DNA of 64,000 bases. Source: Dictyophora rubrovolvata (Eukaryota; Basidiomycota; Agaricomycetes; Phallales; Phallaceae). The position numbers and the translations under genes are program-made. Positions 33,597-45,515 of the stretch are shown piece by piece. The stretch covers positions 124,001 through 188,000 of the forward strand of contig CP114122.1 of the NCBI GenBank assembly GCA_029959195.1, written 5' to 3'. The notes below the pieces were generated by a model that had not been told where the DNA came from, did not search any database, and saw only the letters and a list, made by a program, of their open reading frames with translations. Each line of letters starts with the position of its first letter. Within the stretch, counting starts at the first letter, position 1.

Positions 33597-36046
33597 TTAA
33601 AACTTCGAAAGCTTCAAATCCGCTCTTTTAGTATAAACAATTCCGACGACAAAAGCCAGCAACACCAACTTAAACCAGCTCCCGGATTTTCTCTCTTTAT
33701 ATTTTGGGATCGTCTTTGCCATACTGGCTTGCGCACTTTTTGCTTTTGCTTCCTGTAATAGAAGAGTAAACGTCTAGTGTCGTGGACTATTTCATTCCCA
33801 TGACTTACAGTATATGGAGGGAATCTGTATCCAATAATGTAATCAAGCCTTATTTGTAGATGTTGTAAATTCAACGTTTACAGAACAAAAAAAGCAAAAT
33901 TACCAATTTGGTGATTTGAGCACAGGTCGATTATGAACGAATGTGTCGAAAGAATATCTGCCTTTGTGTGAGCCATCTGTCAAAGACAGAATTGGTTAGC
34001 GAGATCTTATATCGCAAAAGGCAGGGTATCATGGCTACTTACACCCAGAAGGACCTACACCGGTAAAAGGTGTAACCGGAGCTGTTGGGTGGTTGTATTC
34101 ATATCAGCTACGCACAAAAATGGCGAGAATAACTCACATCCCGCTTGGACAATTACATCGTTCTGCACGAACATCCCAGATAATGTGTTCTCCCTAACTA
34201 AGAAGAAGTCATTTCGCGACATCATCGAATGAGATAAAGCCAAATTACCTTTTTTACTGAAACTTGTATCCTTCGTGAAGACGTAAAGCACTAGCGGATG
34301 ATCGCTAGAAGAAGAAAGATGGATTAATGTAATTGGAAAACTAACATGGTTAATACCGACTTGTTATTAATAAATTGAATTCCGACATCAATGCTATGAA
34401 CCGGAACGATAGGTAGTATCGGACCAAAGAGCTCCCTTAAAATAAGGTCATTCACTGGCAGTGGGGTTTAAGGAAAGGATCAAAATTACTCTTTCATTAA
34501 CGAGTCATCAAAAGATACGTTGGAAACAACCGTCGGTGCGATATACTTGTCTTCCCTAAAAGTTTGACCACCAAACACGATCTCTCCTAATTTTTTAAGT
34601 TCAGAAGGTTGAGAATTGAGAAGAAAGTCAAAGAACGGAATACCTCTCGTTTGTTTTAAAAGACCTGTTATTCGATCCCAATGCGTGTGGGCACAGATCC
34701 TGGAAAATGCTCCGGGTTTACGGGGATTACCATCTGGATAAAACTGATTATACGCTTTCTTGAATGCTTCGACTAATTTAGCTTGCGAGTTGGCTTGTAC
34801 AATGACGTAATCAGGAGCAATACAACTCTACATATGCATAAAAAAAGCCTAAGCTGTACTTCTGTCGAGATTGAGCTGCTGGTAATTACCTGGCCGGCAT
34901 TGAGAACTTTGCCCCACAGTATACGTCGCGCTGCAAGATCAAAGTCCGCATTTTGATCAACCACGACGGGAGATTTCCCCCCTAATTCGAGGGTTACTGG
35001 CGTAAGGTGTTGTGCAGCCGCCGTAGCAACAATTCGCCCAACTCTTCCGCTGCCTGAAATGAAGTTCCGTGAGGTGAATGGAGAAAGACAAACACACTTT
35101 ATGGGATGATTTTACATACCAGTATAAAGGACTAATTGTAATTAATCGAATGCTTGATTGGAAGAATAAAGGAAACGTAAAACATACTGTGGGCCCATTT
35201 TAGAGATAATATCTGAAAATGAGATCCGATCTCAGGTTTAAAACAGATTATTCAGAGATCAACATACTTTAGTAGTTTCTTCAACGGCGCCATTTATAAT
35301 TGTATAACAATCCTAAAAGAGTAAGAGAGTGATGATTATGCAGGGAAATCTCTTCTCACGGGGTCAAGATATTTTGGGAACAATTCCGTGAGCAGCTGAG
35401 TAATGGCCGGCGTCAATTCGGAGGGCTTGAGAACGACAGTGCAGCCAGCAGCGATGGCGCCAGTCTAGAAGACATAAAAAATGTGATTGAAAACACTCGG
35501 AAAGCTGTGATTGGAAGAAGAATTTGATTACAATGGGTGCCATACACCATAGTGGATAGTTGAAGGGGCTGATAATCAAAACGGGACCTTTGGGTTCTTT
35601 ATAAATCTTTGGGGAGAACGCGAAAAAATCGAAATCAAAGGGGGCTTTTTGGGGTTTAACCCATGAGTCTATCTTATTGTAGGCGAGTAACGCTTCGGAA
35701 ATGATGCCACTGATGTCGCAGCTGTCCGAGAAGAAATACCGTCAATGTTAGCCAAGTAGCACACCCTGGGAGGAATGAACGAACAAATGCGTCTCCTGGA
35801 CGGGGCGACCTAAATCTTTTGTAAAAGCCTCTTCGAAGGCTGCGGAATTGTCCTTGAACAAAGAAGCCAGCTGTAGGAGCTGTTTCTTCCTGAACGATAT
35901 AGGTTTCGTAACTCCTGACCGAAACGAAGCTACGATGCGTTCATGAGCCTAAAAAAGCAACTTCTATCAGTAAAATGTTCACTGAACAGAGTAGCAATGG
36001 AAAAGACAGTTACTGAGAGGATCTCTTCGGCGGTGCTATACGACAT
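33597..36046 (-). CDS. Class-3-like aldehyde dehydrogenase with C-terminal membrane anchor
   Basis: The product oxidises aldehydes to acids with NAD(P)+. The start at 36046 gives [20 protein letters not shown]. Family motifs: [50 protein letters not shown], the general-base glutamate in [10 protein letters not shown], the catalytic cysteine in [12 protein letters not shown] (created by splicing across an intron near 34828-34889), and [12 protein letters not shown]. The C-terminal exon ends in [18 protein letters not shown], a single hydrophobic span followed by basic residues, as in fatty-aldehyde dehydrogenases anchored to endoplasmic reticulum or peroxisomes. About twelve short introns are present. 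It is tandem with a related gene starting at 39452. All key residues are intact. Long-chain aldehydes are the likely substrates by family. Confidence 0.85.
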
Positions 36047-37162
36047 TGAGTGCGGTTTAATGAAGAGGAAGTGGAAGTTTCAAAAATTTCCCCCCATCAT
36101 TTGCGTAATAAGTAGCGGTTGAATTTGAATTTCGCGTATTACCTAAGTCAGGGGTCAACCAGTCAACGTTCAATGATGTGTCCAGACAGACTGCAATGAA
36201 TGAATTAATGATGTGCGATTTCAAAGTCACACCGAGGGTCAGTCTTAAAGGACTTCTGATAGTGGATGTTGTAGACTTTAAAGTTGGTTTGAAATGCGAG
36301 ACGTGGGAAACTGTATGTGTAGGGAATGTTCCCTGTACCAGCTTCGTCGTGCAGGGCCTTATCATGTTTGTTTTAGCCAATTGAATTACATCCCTGGCAA
36401 AGTCCATAGATAGTTAATAGGAAATCATGAAGAGAGACTTCGTGTTCAAGTGATGGGGATTTCTCTACGTATTTTTTGATGTAGGTTTCAAGTTGAAGTT
36501 GAAATTTCAACAGGACAGTCCTCGTACGTTCTGTGTCGTTTTTTTTGTTATTCTCTTCATCTTCTAATATTGATCTTTTTCTCTGGTGTAAGTTTGAGGA
36601 AAAAGCAATACCTATTCTGGCTCTCGTAGCCTGCCCAATCAAAATTGGTTAGGCTATTTTACCTAAGCTTATCGGGTCCAATAGTGACCGGCAAAAATTA
36701 CTTTCCCACTCCGACCTGCTCTGCACTGTTAGAGACTTAAGAGTTGGAGAATGCGCCGACATCACGCCTCTTATCGCGTCCTGCGAAGCGCGTCACCTCT
36801 TTCAGATTCCTAAATCGTCTAATCGACTACTAAGGAGAATTAAATAATTACTTATACATGGTGTGAGGCTGAGCGCTGAACTAATTGCATTTCAAACAAT
36901 GACTTGACAACGACAAACACATGTGCGGTCTTGGTTGCACAACTGATCAAAGTGCTTGACTCGAGTCATATTTATGTATCCGTGTGTGGAAGAAAATGAG
37001 TGGCTACGCAAAGACCAAAGGGATGTTACATGTAGCTACAAGATGGTATATTATACTTTATGTAACACAACAGATAACCGAACCTAAACAAGAAAACAAT
37101 GAAGATCTGAATGGAGCGAGATGTATCAATATTTCGTCGTCGTATAAATCTGTCTCTGTTTT
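36047..37162. other. Spacer between the two aldehyde dehydrogenase genes
   Basis: This holds the promoter of the anchored enzyme gene and the 3' flank of its paralogue. Frames at 36057-36407 (-) and 36373-36642 (-) are open but show no domain and overlap the expected 5' region of the anchored gene; I do not call them. Confidence 0.4.
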
Positions 37163-39452
37163 TTATGTGTTGGCAGGCCTGGGTCTGGAAGGCAATGATA
37201 CCATCATCAGCCGTTGTAAAATTTTTAACTTTCCATCCTAATAGTCCGGATAGAATTGTCAATTTAAAATGATTCACCGAGGAAAACTTGAAAGAGAGAA
37301 CATACGGTGAATGGGGGATACCTAGCCTTCATGAGAATATCGAGCCTACGAATGTGAATGCAATTCAATAATGAAGAGGCCTGAGTGAAAGCTTTTCGTA
37401 CCAGCTCGGAGAATTGAGGACAGTTCTCAAATGTGTGAAGGTGTCAAAACCAAACTTCCCTTTGTAATTACCATCTAAAGATGGAACATTGTGGGGTGAG
37501 AGCCGATCTGATTTTGTCATAGCAGTAGTACTCACATCCCGAACCACCAGTACCTCCGAACGGAACAAGATTGCCTGTACCATGCTGAATGAAGATTTTA
37601 CTCAATAAAATTGAATGGCTAACGCACAGCCTCCTTGTACAACCACATCGTTTAATACAACTGAGCCCGAAAGCGTATGTTCAAGGACTAAGCAGTGTGT
37701 TAGAATTAGACGAAGCAATTTAGGGGAGGAACGCTATTTAGTGTAGCTTACCAAAGTTCTTGAATCTCGAATCATTAGTGAATATATACAATGCCAACGG
37801 ACGGTCTTTGCTCGAAATAATCTGAACAGCTTCCCTGGGATCTTTTACTGATACAACTGGTAGTATTGGACCAAAAATTTCACTGTCATAAATAAATAAA
37901 GGCCTGAGCATGGACAATCTGAAAAACAATAATAGGTATAACATACTCTTGCATTAAAATGTCATCTAAAGCTACATTTTTAACGAGTGTTGGCGAAACG
38001 TAACGAGTGCTTATGTCAACGTCGCCACCGAAAACAATTTCTCCTGTTTACATGTCCAAAGACTTCACTTGAGCCTTTGATCTCGAGATATTAAAGTGTA
38101 TGATTACCGTTAGTTTTTTCTATCATATTTTGTAGTCTTTGAGTATGTTGTTCTGATACAATTCGAGCGAACGAGTTGGATTTCGCAGGTCCTTCTGGAA
38201 AGAAACTTTTATACCTGTAAAAAAAAAGACGGGTCTAATTAGGAATCGCGTATGAAGACAGTCTACGATATACATACACTTCTTCACATTGTTTAATAAA
38301 GGCGTCCTTCACACCTTCTGCCACTATGACATAATCTGGGGCAATGCAGGTTTGACCGCTGTTTAGGAATTTTCCCCACAAAATTCGTCGGGCAATGAGA
38401 GGAATATCCGCGGTACTATCGATTACACAAGGCGACTTTCCACCGAGCTAGGGTACAATGAGTGAGAAGTGAGACTAATGATGAAAATCATCAAGTTCTA
38501 CAAACCTCCAAAGTGACCGGAGTCAAATGTTTGGCGGCTGCCGTAGCAACGATCCTGCCGACGCGACTGGATCCAGTATACATGATATGATCCCACTGAA
38601 GCTCCAAAAGCTTCGGATTTTTGAGATGAAAAAGAGTTAAGACGGCAAAAATCATTTAAAAATAGTTAGCATACAGCTGTTGTTTCTTTTACAGCGCCGT
38701 TTACGACACGATACAGGTCCTGGTCGAGGTACTTCGGGAATAACTCAGCCATTAATGATGAAGTGGCAGGAGTAAGCTCCGATGGTTTGATGACGCAAGG
38801 ACATCCGGCTGCAATTGCACCGGCCTGAAAAATGTTCAAGCTGAGCGACGTTTTACCTCGACTCAAATCAAGCATTCTGTACTGACCAGCCCAGTAAGAG
38901 TCCAGAGAGGGAAATTAAAGGGGAGAATATAAAGGGCGACCCCTTTGGGCTCTTTGCGAATTGTGGGAGACGAGGGTACCCATAAGAAGCTCCAGTTAGA
39001 TGGACCGCTGTCTTTAACCCAGGAACTAACATTCTTATAAGCAAACAAAACCTGTGATGCTGAATTAACAGAGAGAAAAAACTTCATCCAAGGGAAGACC
39101 ATACTTCATTCATCATCCCAGATATATCTGTCCTGAATAATTTTGATTAAAACTTATAATATATAAATGAGAAATATTCACATGTAGCTATCAATAAGCG
39201 GACGACCCATATCCTTTCTCAAAGCTTCTTCCCAACGACTCAAGTTATCCTGAAAAGCATAACCTAATTGCAGGAGCTGATCTTTTCGATAGTTCACATT
39301 TGCCAGTTTACCGGCACCGTTATTAAAGTTTGCTTTCAATGTCGCGTGAATCTAGTAAAGAAAACTTGTTGTCATTTTGAGAAGTCGACTAAAGTCATTC
39401 AACTAACTTGAAGAATTTCTTCGACAGGAGTATAAACGAGCGTGTTGGACAT
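37163..39452 (-). CDS. Class-3-like aldehyde dehydrogenase without membrane anchor
   Basis: This is a tandem paralogue of the anchored enzyme. The start at 39452 gives [15 protein letters not shown]. Motifs: [64 protein letters not shown] with the general-base glutamate, [14 protein letters not shown] with the catalytic cysteine, and [13 protein letters not shown]. The 3' end was placed by matching the exon plan of the paralogue: PSW is spliced to [13 protein letters not shown], then a further intron (GTATGT to CTATTAG) gives a short basic tail ending RPRPANT. That tail has no hydrophobic span. If the intron after PSW is retained, the protein would instead end at 37365 as [11 protein letters not shown]. 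In both cases the membrane anchor is missing, so it is probably soluble. Confidence 0.8.
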
Positions 39453-42400
39453 TATGTTTTTTTTCCGAAAGAACAAGAGGGAAAGGAGGATTGAAAGGAC
39501 ATGTGAAATTTTTCGGAGCTTGAAGCTCTAAGCCCGGAGAAAGTAAAACGCAAAGGCTTGCTAGACCCAAGCGGGTAAAATAGTTTACACGGGAAAAAGG
39601 GTTCGAGCGGCCATCGGCTTCCGACTGGCCAGAGAGTTACGTGAAGGTTTCAAAAAAACTCCACTTTTTACTAACCCCGCACGGTTTCTTTTCTTCGAAC
39701 TCGAGCTATTGCGTTTAAGAACCTGCAGTTTTCAAATTTGAATCCTGATGAATATTTTTGCTCGAGAAATTGAACTTTCATTGGCTCAATGATGCCGTGA
39801 GAACAACGTGAGAAGCATGACCATGACAGATCGAGCTCGCGCAGCAGTTGGGGGCGCATTTGGGGCGCATAATTGGAAGAGTCGTGCACTCTAGTCTTGT
39901 TCGCAAACAGAGTGTTTCAATTTGGTGAAAACGTTGATTCCGCCGGAAAGGAAAGGTACCCATACTCAATAGCTAAACGAGTAGTGTTGACGGTATGTGG
40001 ACAACAAACCACACTTTCGTGAACAAATGCCACGGATCCGAAAAGTAAAAATAATTTCTTTGCCTCGTCGGCTTCATGTGATAGGAGTATTGACTTGCAT
40101 TTTTAGGCGTGACGAAGTATAAAATATAGCCTTGCCTTAGTTTCAGCCTTTTCGAAACTTGGAAAAACATAAAACATGATCATCTAATACATTCTCATCT
40201 ACTTGATTGGGATTAAGTAGATAGACATGACTAAAAAAAAGACAACTTACGTGATATTCGATAAATGTTCAGACGTCGTGCTATTCAGGGACCGTCTACA
40301 TACAAATAGAAAAAAAAATACACCAACGCCTGAACAACGGAAACCTAAAAGAAAAACGATCCCTATTAAAACACAGCCGCTTCGAAAACTGTGTTTAGTA
40401 CTTGAATGTTAACCACGAGTAATCCTAAGGTTGGCTCTCTTGCTCTATCTTCATTTGGGTGACATTCCTGAATGCGAAGTGCATAATTGGCCGCAGCGCC
40501 CTAACGTTATAGAAAGAAGTTATCAAGAAGCGAAGAATGTTTGTTTGATTCCTGACGACGGAGGTCGGTGTACTATACTCAAGCCGCCAGTTTCTACTTT
40601 ATCGGCTAAAAGACGTTTATATTTTGTTCCTTTTTGCAGGACCTGCATTAAAAAAAAAGAGCACTAGCCCGTGCCTTCTTATCTCGCAAAACCCTAAAAA
40701 AAGTCCGTTAATCGTAATGAGTAAATCGGGGCCAATGAAGCTGAAGACTAACCTGGCATTATCATCGCGCTTGCCTGGTTTTTCGATAACGGAAGAAACA
40801 GTTAAGCAAAACCTTGAAACGAAAGAGTAAATCGTCCATGCTAGCAGTCCAGGCTGTTTTGGCGATCAGCGCTTCAGCTTCCTATTGGGCAAGAAGCGCT
40901 AAGCGTCGGAAGACCAATAAAAATTCGGGCACAAGTCTTCTCAAATGACGGAAGCAATTTTTCGGACCTACTCCGAGCAATATGTACTATTGAACGCGAA
41001 CTTCCATAGCTTCATATGTGCTTTTTTTTTGAACTTGAATTTTGACAATTCACAGCTCCATTTTTCGCTAGTGATTGTGTGCAGTAAGTCATTGGTTGAT
41101 TATCCGGAACTTAAAAAGACTCCGATGCCGTAGGGACAGCGTGGTGGTTCTTCTAGTTGTCAGTTTCTTTTGAACTGGATATATGTATACCTTGGACACG
41201 TTCAGATGGAGTATAAATGGTGTCCAGTCTGGCCCTTGGCACCTTGAACGAGCGTCGTGTATTACTTCGTATCGTGGTCGTGTTGCATTGGCAGCTATAA
41301 GAGAGGCAACGTCACATTCGAATGTCCTCGGGACTTTCACTACCATAATCACCTATCTCGTTGCCTCGTGTGTTCCTTAATTCTACACGAGATTGCTGTG
41401 AATGACGGAACAATGCAGGAAATATCGCCAGAGCTGCAAGGTGTTCCGAGTCAAACAGCTAAACGACTGGATCGTTTAATATATTTACAAAATCAACATA
41501 TACAGGAATTATTTGCGAATGTATTGATTTCATGATGTCATATCAGTCATTACTGATTGGAGGTTGGTTAAACCTGACAGGCTTCATCGATATCGAGCCT
41601 GAACGTTAACTCTCGTCTCGAATGTGAATGTGAATGCACGTTCAAGATATGTCGACATGCGCATGCGCGATTGGAAATTCTACTTGTTTAGCAGATAAAG
41701 CAATCGAGGCCAATGTCATAAATGATCGAATCTGTCAAATAATTGCCAGTGATCTTAAGAACACGTGTAAATTGAGGAGCCAGGACGATTATAAAATCAT
41801 ATGTGGTTGATATTAATAATAATCATGACTGATATGATATGGCTTGTATATATATAGAAATAATTGCGTGATGGCTAAAGAGAAAATCAAAAGGAATCTT
41901 TCATATAAGTAGTCATCATATCTCAACCCAACACGTTTTCAAATTCGCAAGGCCGTACCTCGCTCGCCTGTGGGTAATAACCCGTAATAACATATATCTT
42001 TAGCACACGCGAACCAGTAGAAAGTTGAAATCTCCTTTGGCAAACTTCTTCCATTGATAAATAATTTCGCGAAGATAACACATTGTCAGTCGTTGCCTCA
42101 TTCACGGTTCACCGAATCCACCCCATTTGTCAATGAAATCAAAATCAAGAACTTGCACCCTGAATACTTCCGATTCCGAAGTTCTTCTATGTATTTTCTT
42201 CTTATTTATTAAGGGTCGGCCCAACACCCCCCCGACAAATTGAATTCGTCACCTGAATTGGCATTCGTCATGATCCACTCAGTAAGCCTAAACTTTCCTT
42301 GATTAAATCTCATTTTCTCTTATAGCTGAAGAATTGAATCGACTCTTTTTTTTCCGATAATGAGTAACCCTTCAAATCACACCCTAATTTACTATGACTC

Positions 42401-42911
42401 AGTTAATAATGTCGATAAGCGGGAAAACTTTCAGAAAAATTCACCGAAGCCGCGATAAGATAACGATATCAATAACGACATCAAGCGTTAACGTCAACGA
42501 GCCGGGCGTCGAAATTAGAAAGAGTGCGTCCAACGTTCGTTTAAACTCAAAGATGGACGGTATGTTTTTAGATCCGGAGAGCTGGGAGTTCATCATCCTA
42601 AGCGAGTACTGCACTGCAAACCGTAGACGTAAATGTTCTTCTTCGATTCATTGTACCATGCGTTTTTTTTTTATTTCCTAAAACCAGAACCGCGGTTGGG
42701 AGCAGCTCGTGGCAGGTTTGACTGACACCCAGCGGCACCGGTTGTTCCTTCCGAGCGTCCGGACATATTCTTATCTGATAATGTGCGAAAGCTGGAAACT
42801 CTGCGTGTTTTTTTTTAAAAAAATATGGGCAACCAATGTTTTGCGCAATTTTTTGTGAAGACTCGACTAATTGCCAGAGTCACACGAAGTACGAGCAGGG
42901 ACGAAAAAATT
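39453..42911. other. Gene-poor stretch, left part
   Basis: No confident gene. Between 40227 and 40830 (+) several overlapping frames could be joined by candidate introns into a small lysine-rich protein (MTKKKTTYVIFDKCSDVV at the start), but one junction does not keep phase and no family is recognised. Frames at 41183-41535 (+) and 42394-42681 (+) are also unassigned. Confidence 0.35.
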
Positions 42912-42982
42912 TCCGATGCGGGGAATCGAACCCCGGGCTATCGCGTGAGAGGCGATAATGTTAGCCACTACACCACATCGGA
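42912..42982 (-). tRNA. tRNA-Glu (anticodon CTC)
   Basis: On the minus strand the acceptor arms TCCGATG and CATCGGA pair over seven bases. The anticodon stem ATCGC/GCGAT closes the loop CTCTCAC (anticodon CTC), and the T arm holds CGGGGTTCGATTCCCCG. An A box (TGGTGTAGTGG) and a B box (GGTTCGATTCC) are present. ATTTTTT follows the 3' end, a Pol III terminator. There is no intron. Confidence 0.95.
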
Positions 42983-45515
42983 CTACATGCCATTTCTTCT
43001 AACGTTTCCTTCATATAACATGCAAACATATGAAATACACTTTCCAACCGAATTGCTCCAAAATTAAAACTTATTACGAGCTTCGGAGAATTAGTCAGAA
43101 TAAGCTGGAACAATATGTATATATAAAGTATATCGCAAATAAAAATATCGCTCCCTTACTGACAAACTTGCCACATTGACCCAAACTTACACACTCCGGA
43201 ACCATATCTGCGGAAACCCTTCATGTGTACGTGGGTTCTACTGTTTTTCTTCACAGTGAGTTTAGGGAAATGCCGACGTACCTGTTCCCCAACTACTCTA
43301 TTAGTCTTGATTATTATAATTCAAGCACCATGTGAAATAACGTGATATGTAGCTCAAAGTCGTTTAGTTTCTTATATGAACCATTTGGAATGAATTGCCA
43401 ACCCACGGCGCTCGTGAATCTCGGACAATTCCATGAGGTCATAACGAAAGTCTTCGAGATCCGAAGCGAGCGGTGGTCGTGGCCGATGCTGAAATTTCGG
43501 GCATTTTGCCAATGTCCACATATAAGTGATTTTTTCCACATTAGTAGATTGAATCGAGAATGATGATGATTGGTCTCGGGAGTCATTGTTGGGCAATGCG
43601 GGTTTACATGAACGGCCATGCATGTTGTCACGATACGCTGGGTGGTTGACCTTGAATGCGGCGATAATCAATACCTTCCGATTATTGCTTGATGAAGGTG
43701 GCAGAATTGGTAATCAATATTACCAATTGAAATTTTTCATCACCCGCTCCTTAGGGCTTACGCGTACAATCAAGATGGATTACTTATTTTACAGAGAGAG
43801 CTTGGAATCAAAAGTGCATGGCTAATACTAGCTAGGCAAAACCTAATAGCTATGGAATGAAACTAACCTGAGAAAGAAAAAAATTCAGCGTCGTGATTTG
43901 TTCAAGACATTCCAAGCACTCCTGTAGGCTAAGCAAAGCCGCAATGAGAAAAGCAGGCGAGAGATAAGGCAAGGTCATGCTCAACCGTCCAATCGCGGCG
44001 ACCCTTCTCAGCCCTTCTCCTCCCACTGACAATTGGAATGACTATTGGTTTAACTTCTTGTTGAGGCCATTTTTAGTGACAGATGCAGGATGAATAATAG
44101 ATTTCAAATCTAAAATCTGTCCAGAACTCACGGGGAGGGCTCAGTTTGCAAAGAAGCCACTAGGTAGTGATGCATCATGAACGGGTTGAAACGTGCGATG
44201 GTGCAAGTTTTCGAACACATAGCGAGTATAGAAAAAACGCATATTTCATTCCTCTTCTTGGAACGTGTTTTTTTTTTAGAATCAACATATAGCACCGGCG
44301 TTCATTGATATGATTACCGCTTCTATTGATTGAATGCGTTGCTCGTTTGTATGAAGCACGTCCGTAAGGGGTCGCTATGGCCAGGCTTTCAGGGTAGATC
44401 TGTTCCATCGGGAAAAGGTCCTGCCAACATCCTGCGGTTTAACTTTAAAAGAAATATTGGGCTATAAAATAAATTTACTACGTTTTAAGAACCAAGGCTG
44501 GGTCGATTTCTCCTTGGCGCGTTCTTTTACTATATCTAGATCAGAGCTCGGCTCTACCCGGTATCTGTTACAGGTCAGATTCGATTTACGTGAAAGGCCG
44601 TCGGAATACAAAAAAAAAGAAGATAATCAACCTATACGCTTAGCAATATTTTTAAAACGAAAACTGGAAGGGTGGCAGACGGGGGAAGTCATCAATGAGG
44701 GTGATTACTGAGAGAGAGGGAGCGCGCGCGGTTCACGCCTCGCGTAATGTTTCGCGCGGAGATTCTGTCAAAGTTTTCGAAGCGCAGCGCACCACAGCTT
44801 ATTTTTTATTTTTTCTGCTCTTATTTCGTCCATGGACAAGCGCAATCTATAATCTTGATTACGCGAGGTATTATATACTCACATTTACGAAACCGAAACG
44901 AAAAATAAATTATTAAAAAACAATTACTTAAATTGCAATGAACGCAGACAAGGCCCGGAGAAAAGCGTCCCTGGCTCCGGGTGCCAAAAAAGAAAGTCGT
45001 CGTGCGTTGCGGCAGCATCTCATCCCACCTCACACCCTCTCACACCATGCACACACACACACACAACCAAGAAAAATAATGAACTTCTGAAGTTAAATCA
45101 AAACCTTGGGTATATCCTCGTATGGAGAAATCGGCTTATCAGTGGATGGGGGGAGGAAATCTTTCACTACTTATCGGAGAGACGCGGTCAATGTTTTTGC
45201 GCCACGAGATCGGATGGGCAGGCCGCCCGATACCCAACTACCAACAGAAAGGCAACGCGCTCAGCAGAGGAAGGGAGAGAAACGATGTGATTATCCGGAG
45301 AAAAAAAAAGAATCAAAATAAATAAATTATATTTTTCCTTTTTCTCAAAAGATATCTTCACGTCTCATGCGGTTCTCATCAGCAACCTACTTGTTTCGCT
45401 GGTTCGCCTAAATTTACGTATATTGACTAAATGTACAAATAGTGGCCTTTTCTGCGACATTTGGATTACCCAGGTCGACTACCCATCCCCTGTGTGCGCG
45501 CGCTGTACCCCAACT
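42983..45515. other. Gene-poor stretch, right part
   Basis: I see no supported gene. Overlapping frames on both strands at 43314-43671 are shadows of each other. A short (AC)n microsatellite occurs at 45050-45065. The right end must contain the promoter of the prenyltransferase gene. Confidence 0.4.
45050..45065. repeat. (AC)n microsatellite
   Basis: Seven to eight AC units in a row, upstream of the prenyltransferase gene. A simple-sequence repeat with no evident function. Confidence 0.8.

Noticed and set aside
37331-41640. Similar strings (ATATCGAGCCT followed by GAATGTGAATG) near 37.3 kb and 41.6 kb
   Set aside because: The likeness covers only short pieces with different spacing and may be chance.
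43314-43671. Possible protein gene on the minus strand
   Set aside because: Two overlapping frames and an opposite-strand frame are all open; none shows a domain or intron structure.
45106-45325. Charged plus-strand frames before the prenyltransferase gene
   Set aside because: Two frames of the same stretch are open, and neither resembles a known protein.
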